Below, piece by piece: positions 7,084 through 9,091 of a stretch of 9,091 nucleotides of DNA. The position numbers and the translations under genes were made by a program. The DNA comes from an uncultured Oscillospiraceae bacterium. GTDB taxonomy: Bacteria > Bacillota > Clostridia > Oscillospirales > Oscillospiraceae. The notes under the pieces are model-generated. The model saw nothing but the letters and a program-made list of their open reading frames with translations. It made no database searches and was not told the DNA's origin. Within the stretch, counting starts at the first letter, position 1; each line of letters begins with the position of its first letter. The stretch covers positions 1-9,091 of the forward strand of contig CAKTKF010000029.1 of assembly GCA_934569215.1 (NCBI GenBank). Direction: 5' to 3'.

Positions 7084-7099
7084 GTTTAATTTGTTAAAC
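7084..7099. promoter_or_regulatory. Candidate operator for the BlaI-type repressor
   Basis: GTTTAA (7084-7089) and TTAAAC (7094-7099) form a perfect dyad with a 4-nt spacer, at about +6 to +21 of the predicted transcript. Including the -10 overlapping TGTTAGACT (7064-7072), three related half-sites line the start region. BlaI/MecI-family dimers bind dyads in their own promoter region, so autoregulation is likely. The exact recognition word is inferred only from position and symmetry. Confidence 0.5.
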
Positions 7100-7113
7100 T
7101 CCCCATCCTAAAC

Positions 7114-7120
7114 AAGGAGG
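7114..7120 (+). promoter_or_regulatory. Ribosome-binding site that fixes the TTG start
   Basis: AAGGAGG, a near-perfect Shine-Dalgarno, sits 8 nt before the TTG at 7129. No ATG or GTG lies at a suitable distance in this frame, so the site decides in favour of the rare start codon. Confidence 0.8.
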
Positions 7121-7128
7121 TATTTCAT

Positions 7129-7497
7129 TTGGAAGCACCCAAAATTTTTGAAAGCGAATACCGGTTCTGCCTGATTTTGTGGGCAAACGAGCCGATCAAC
7201 TCCACCCATCTCGTCGAGCTGTGCAAGGAGCAGATGGGCTGGTCGAAGGCAACCACCTACACCGTCATCCGCCGCCTGTCGGAGCGGGGCGTGGTGAAGA
7301 ACGAGAACGCCGTCGTCACTTCCCTGATTTCCAAGGAACAGGCGCAGGCGTCCCGGTTAAACGAAATGGTGGAAGAAACCTTCCAAGGCTCCATGCCCGC
7401 CTTCATCGCCGCTTTCTCCCGGAGCAAGAAGCTCACCCGGGACGAGGTAGAACAGCTGAAAGCGCTCATTGACAATTACGAGGAGGATCGAACATGA
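7129..7497 (+). CDS. BlaI/MecI/CopY-family transcriptional repressor
   Basis: A 122-residue winged-helix repressor of the BlaI/MecI/CopY type, the usual length for the family. Residues about 8-75 are the DNA-binding domain, including the recognition region MGWSKATTYTVIRRLSERGVV, here read as helix-turn-helix plus wing. The C-terminal ~45 residues form the dimerisation helices (LTRDEVEQLKALIDNYEED) and include the region in which BlaI proteins are cleaved by their partner protease. It starts at TTG, supported by AAGGAGG. Its stop overlaps the next start codon by 4 bp (ATGA), so repressor and M56 peptidase are translationally coupled, as in blaI-blaR1 systems. No beta-lactamase or PBP2a gene is visible, so the regulated targets are unknown and it should not be read as evidence of resistance. 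Confidence 0.9.
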   Translation: MEAPKIFESEYRFCLILWANEPINSTHLVELCKEQMGWSKATTYTVIRRLSERGVVKNENAVVTSLISKEQAQASRLNEMVEETFQGSMPAFIAAFSRSKKLTRDEVEQLKALIDNYEEDRT

Positions 7498-9091
7498 ACA
7501 CATTGTTCCAGAACATCCTGACGGCCAGCTTCCACGGCAGCATCGTCATTCTGGCCGTTATGCTGCTGCGGCTGGTACTGAAAAAGACGCCCCGAAAGTA
7601 CATCTGCCTGCTCTGGCTGCTGGCAGGACTGCGGCTGCTGATGCCCTTCCAGATCCAAAGCGACCTGAGCTTGCAGCCCAGCGCCGACCCGGTGGCGAAG
7701 GTGCAGCAGCAGATCAGCCGTTCCCAGACGCCCGCCGCGCCGGATGATTTCTCTCTGGACGGTCTGGAAGTCCCGGCACCGGTGCAGACGCCCGAGGCGC
7801 TTCCGGACGTCCAGGCTCCCGTCACCACCGTCATCAGCAGCACCCCCTCCCCCGCCCCGGAAACCGCGCCGGAACCGGATACGGGCTTTGATTTCCTGTC
7901 GGTTCTGCCCTGGTTCTGGCTTGGCATCGCCTGCTGCTTCGGCATTTACAGTCTGTACACCTACCTGACCCTGAAGCTGAAGGTTCGGGAGGCCGTCAGG
8001 ATCCCCGGCGGCTGGGAATGCGACCGCATCGAGACCGCTTTTATTCTGGGCTTCATCCGCCCGAATATCTACATCCCCATGGGCATGACCCCCGAGGAAC
8101 AGCGTTACATTCTCGCCCACGAACGCACCCATCTGGACAAGGGCGACCACTGGTTCAAGATGGTGGGCTTTCTGGCGCTGGCGCTGCACTGGTTCAATCC
8201 GCTGGTGTGGGCAGCCTACATCCTGCTGTGCAAGGACATCGAGATCGCCTGCGACGAGCGGGTGGTGCAGTTCATGGAGCTGGACGAGCGGAAAGCCTAC
8301 TCCGCCGCCCTGCTGAACTGCTCCACCAATCGAGCGCACTTCGCGGCCTGTCCCGTGGCCTTCGGCGAGGTGAGCGTCAAGGAGCGCATCAAGTCGGTGC
8401 TTTCCTATAAGAAGCCCAGCTTCTGGATCAGTCTGGTGGGCGTGATCGCCATCGTTTTCGTGGCGGTGTGCCTGGTGACCAGCCCCGCGAGAAAAGATGC
8501 GGCAGCCGCCGGGGATACCGAACCGACCTCTGCTTCCGACGCCGTCACCGTCCGCAATGTGGACGAGCTGCTGGCCGCCATCGCGCCGGACACCGTCATC
8601 CAGCTGGAGCCGGGAACCTACAATCTGTCCGGCGCCAAAGGCTACGGCCTGCCCTCGGAAAACCCCTACTACGGGTGGACGGAAAAGTACGACGGCTTTG
8701 AGCTGATGCTGCAAAACGTGAAGAACCTGACCATCCGCGGCAGCGGTAAGGTGAACACGACTCTGGAATGCGACCCCCGGTCTGCCAGCGTCATCAATCT
8801 GAAGAATTGCGAAAATGTCACGCTGGAGGATTTCACCGCCGGTCACACCCTGGAACTGGGCGAGTGCAGCAGCGGCGTTATTTACCTGCAAAACTGCACC
8901 GGCACCGACATGAACCGCCTGGGCATCTACGGCTGCGGCATGATCGGATTGCAGGCGGCGGATTCCAAGGACATTTCTCTCGCGGACAGCGACGTGTACG
9001 ACTGCTCCAGCAGCGCCGCCGAGATCATCAGCTGTGAAGACGTCTCCATCTCCGGAACCCGCATTTACCGCATCGGCTCCGAGGAATACGG
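7494..9091 (+). CDS. M56 (BlaR1-type) membrane metallopeptidase with beta-helix-like C-terminus, 3' partial
   Basis: The frame is open from ATG 7494 to the window end, 532 residues visible. Hydrophobic segments lie at about 11-28, 33-50, 135-158 and 310-330, with another hydrophobic, probably re-entrant stretch at 221-246 (GFLALALHWFNPLVW). The zinc peptidase motif HERTH is at 209-213, followed by the family's IEIACDE segment with E250; FILGFIRPNIYIP before it is also typical of M56. A Pro-rich loop (about 55-131) should face outside between segments two and three. After the last helix, about 200 visible residues are extracytoplasmic. From about 351 they read VRNVDELLAAIAPDTVIQLE, then PGTYNLS, the usual opening of right-handed beta-helix domains, and then short Asn/Ile/Cys-rich rungs. 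This replaces the penicillin-binding sensor of BlaR1. Expected role: sense an outside ligand and inactivate the coupled repressor. Gene end not seen. Confidence 0.88.
   Translation, partial: MNTLFQNILTASFHGSIVILAVMLLRLVLKKTPRKYICLLWLLAGLRLLMPFQIQSDLSLQPSADPVAKVQQQISRSQTPAAPDDFSLDGLEVPAPVQTPEALPDVQAPVTTVISSTPSPAPETAPEPDTGFDFLSVLPWFWLGIACCFGIYSLYTYLTLKLKVREAVRIPGGWECDRIETAFILGFIRPNIYIPMGMTPEEQRYILAHERTHLDKGDHWFKMVGFLALALHWFNPLVWAAYILLCKDIEIACDERVVQFMELDERKAYSAALLNCSTNRAHFAACPVAFGEVSVKERIKSVLSYKKPSFWISLVGVIAIVFVAVCLVTSPARKDAAAAGDTEPTSASDAVTVRNVDELLAAIAPDTVIQLEPGTYNLSGAKGYGLPSENPYYGWTEKYDGFELMLQNVKNLTIRGSGKVNTTLECDPRSASVINLKNCENVTLEDFTAGHTLELGECSSGVIYLQNCTGTDMNRLGIYGCGMIGLQAADSKDISLADSDVYDCSSSAAEIISCEDVSISGTRIYRIGSEEY

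Noticed and set aside
7476..8891. A 471-codon open frame on the - strand opposite the M56 gene
   Set aside because: Low-complexity Gly/Arg/Gln/His composition and no recognisable domain, opposite a gene with a clear HERTH motif.
7494..9091. Reading the BlaI/M56 pair as a beta-lactam resistance locus
   Set aside because: No beta-lactamase or PBP gene is present and the visible sensor region has no penicillin-binding motifs.
1..9091. CRISPR array, tRNA/rRNA genes or insertion sequence
   Set aside because: I saw no regularly spaced repeats, no tRNA-like or rRNA sequence and no transposase in the window.

Overview
The window is GC-rich, densely packed DNA with every credible gene on the + strand. 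Gene content and style point to an anaerobic Firmicute of class Clostridia, probably a gut Oscillospiraceae-type bacterium: YmdB- and YhaO/YhaN-like proteins, a BlaI/M56 pair, sigma-A-like promoters, strong AGGAGG ribosome sites and classic hairpin-plus-T terminators. This placement is inferred from content, not from a marker gene.

Layout. Positions 1-385 are noncoding. They hold a compact nested inverted-repeat element (8-74), a very stable GC-rich hairpin (91-119) that probably terminates an upstream transcript, and a good promoter (305-333). Transcription unit 1 is an AraC-family regulator (386-1537) followed 12 bp later by an NhaC-type ion antiporter (1550-2857), closed by a hairpin terminator at 2864-2897. 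Unit 2 has its own promoter (2915-2943) and three overlapping genes: a YmdB/TIGR00282 metallophosphoesterase (2975-3751), an SbcD/YhaO-like metallophosphoesterase (3742-4806) and an SMC/Rad50-like ATPase of the YhaN type with a transmembrane hairpin (4803-6929). It ends at a textbook terminator (6941-6976). Unit 3 has an extended -10 promoter (7044-7072), a likely operator in the leader, a BlaI/MecI-type repressor starting at TTG (7129-7497), and an M56 (BlaR1-type) membrane metallopeptidase (7494 to beyond the end).

How the genes work together. Unit 1 looks like a regulator controlling an antiporter. Unit 2 looks like a nucleic-acid or nucleotide-processing cassette: a cyclic-nucleotide phosphodiesterase relative translated with a nuclease/ATPase pair that resembles SbcCD but appears membrane-anchored. 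Unit 3 has the architecture of a protease-relay sensor in which a membrane metallopeptidase would relieve repression by the BlaI-type protein. The visible part of its extracytoplasmic C-terminus is not a penicillin-binding domain. It is a repetitive, cysteine-rich segment with a 23-residue period that looks like a right-handed beta-helix. This predicted sensor swap is the most interesting item in the window. The gene is cut off by the window end, so the full domain cannot be judged.
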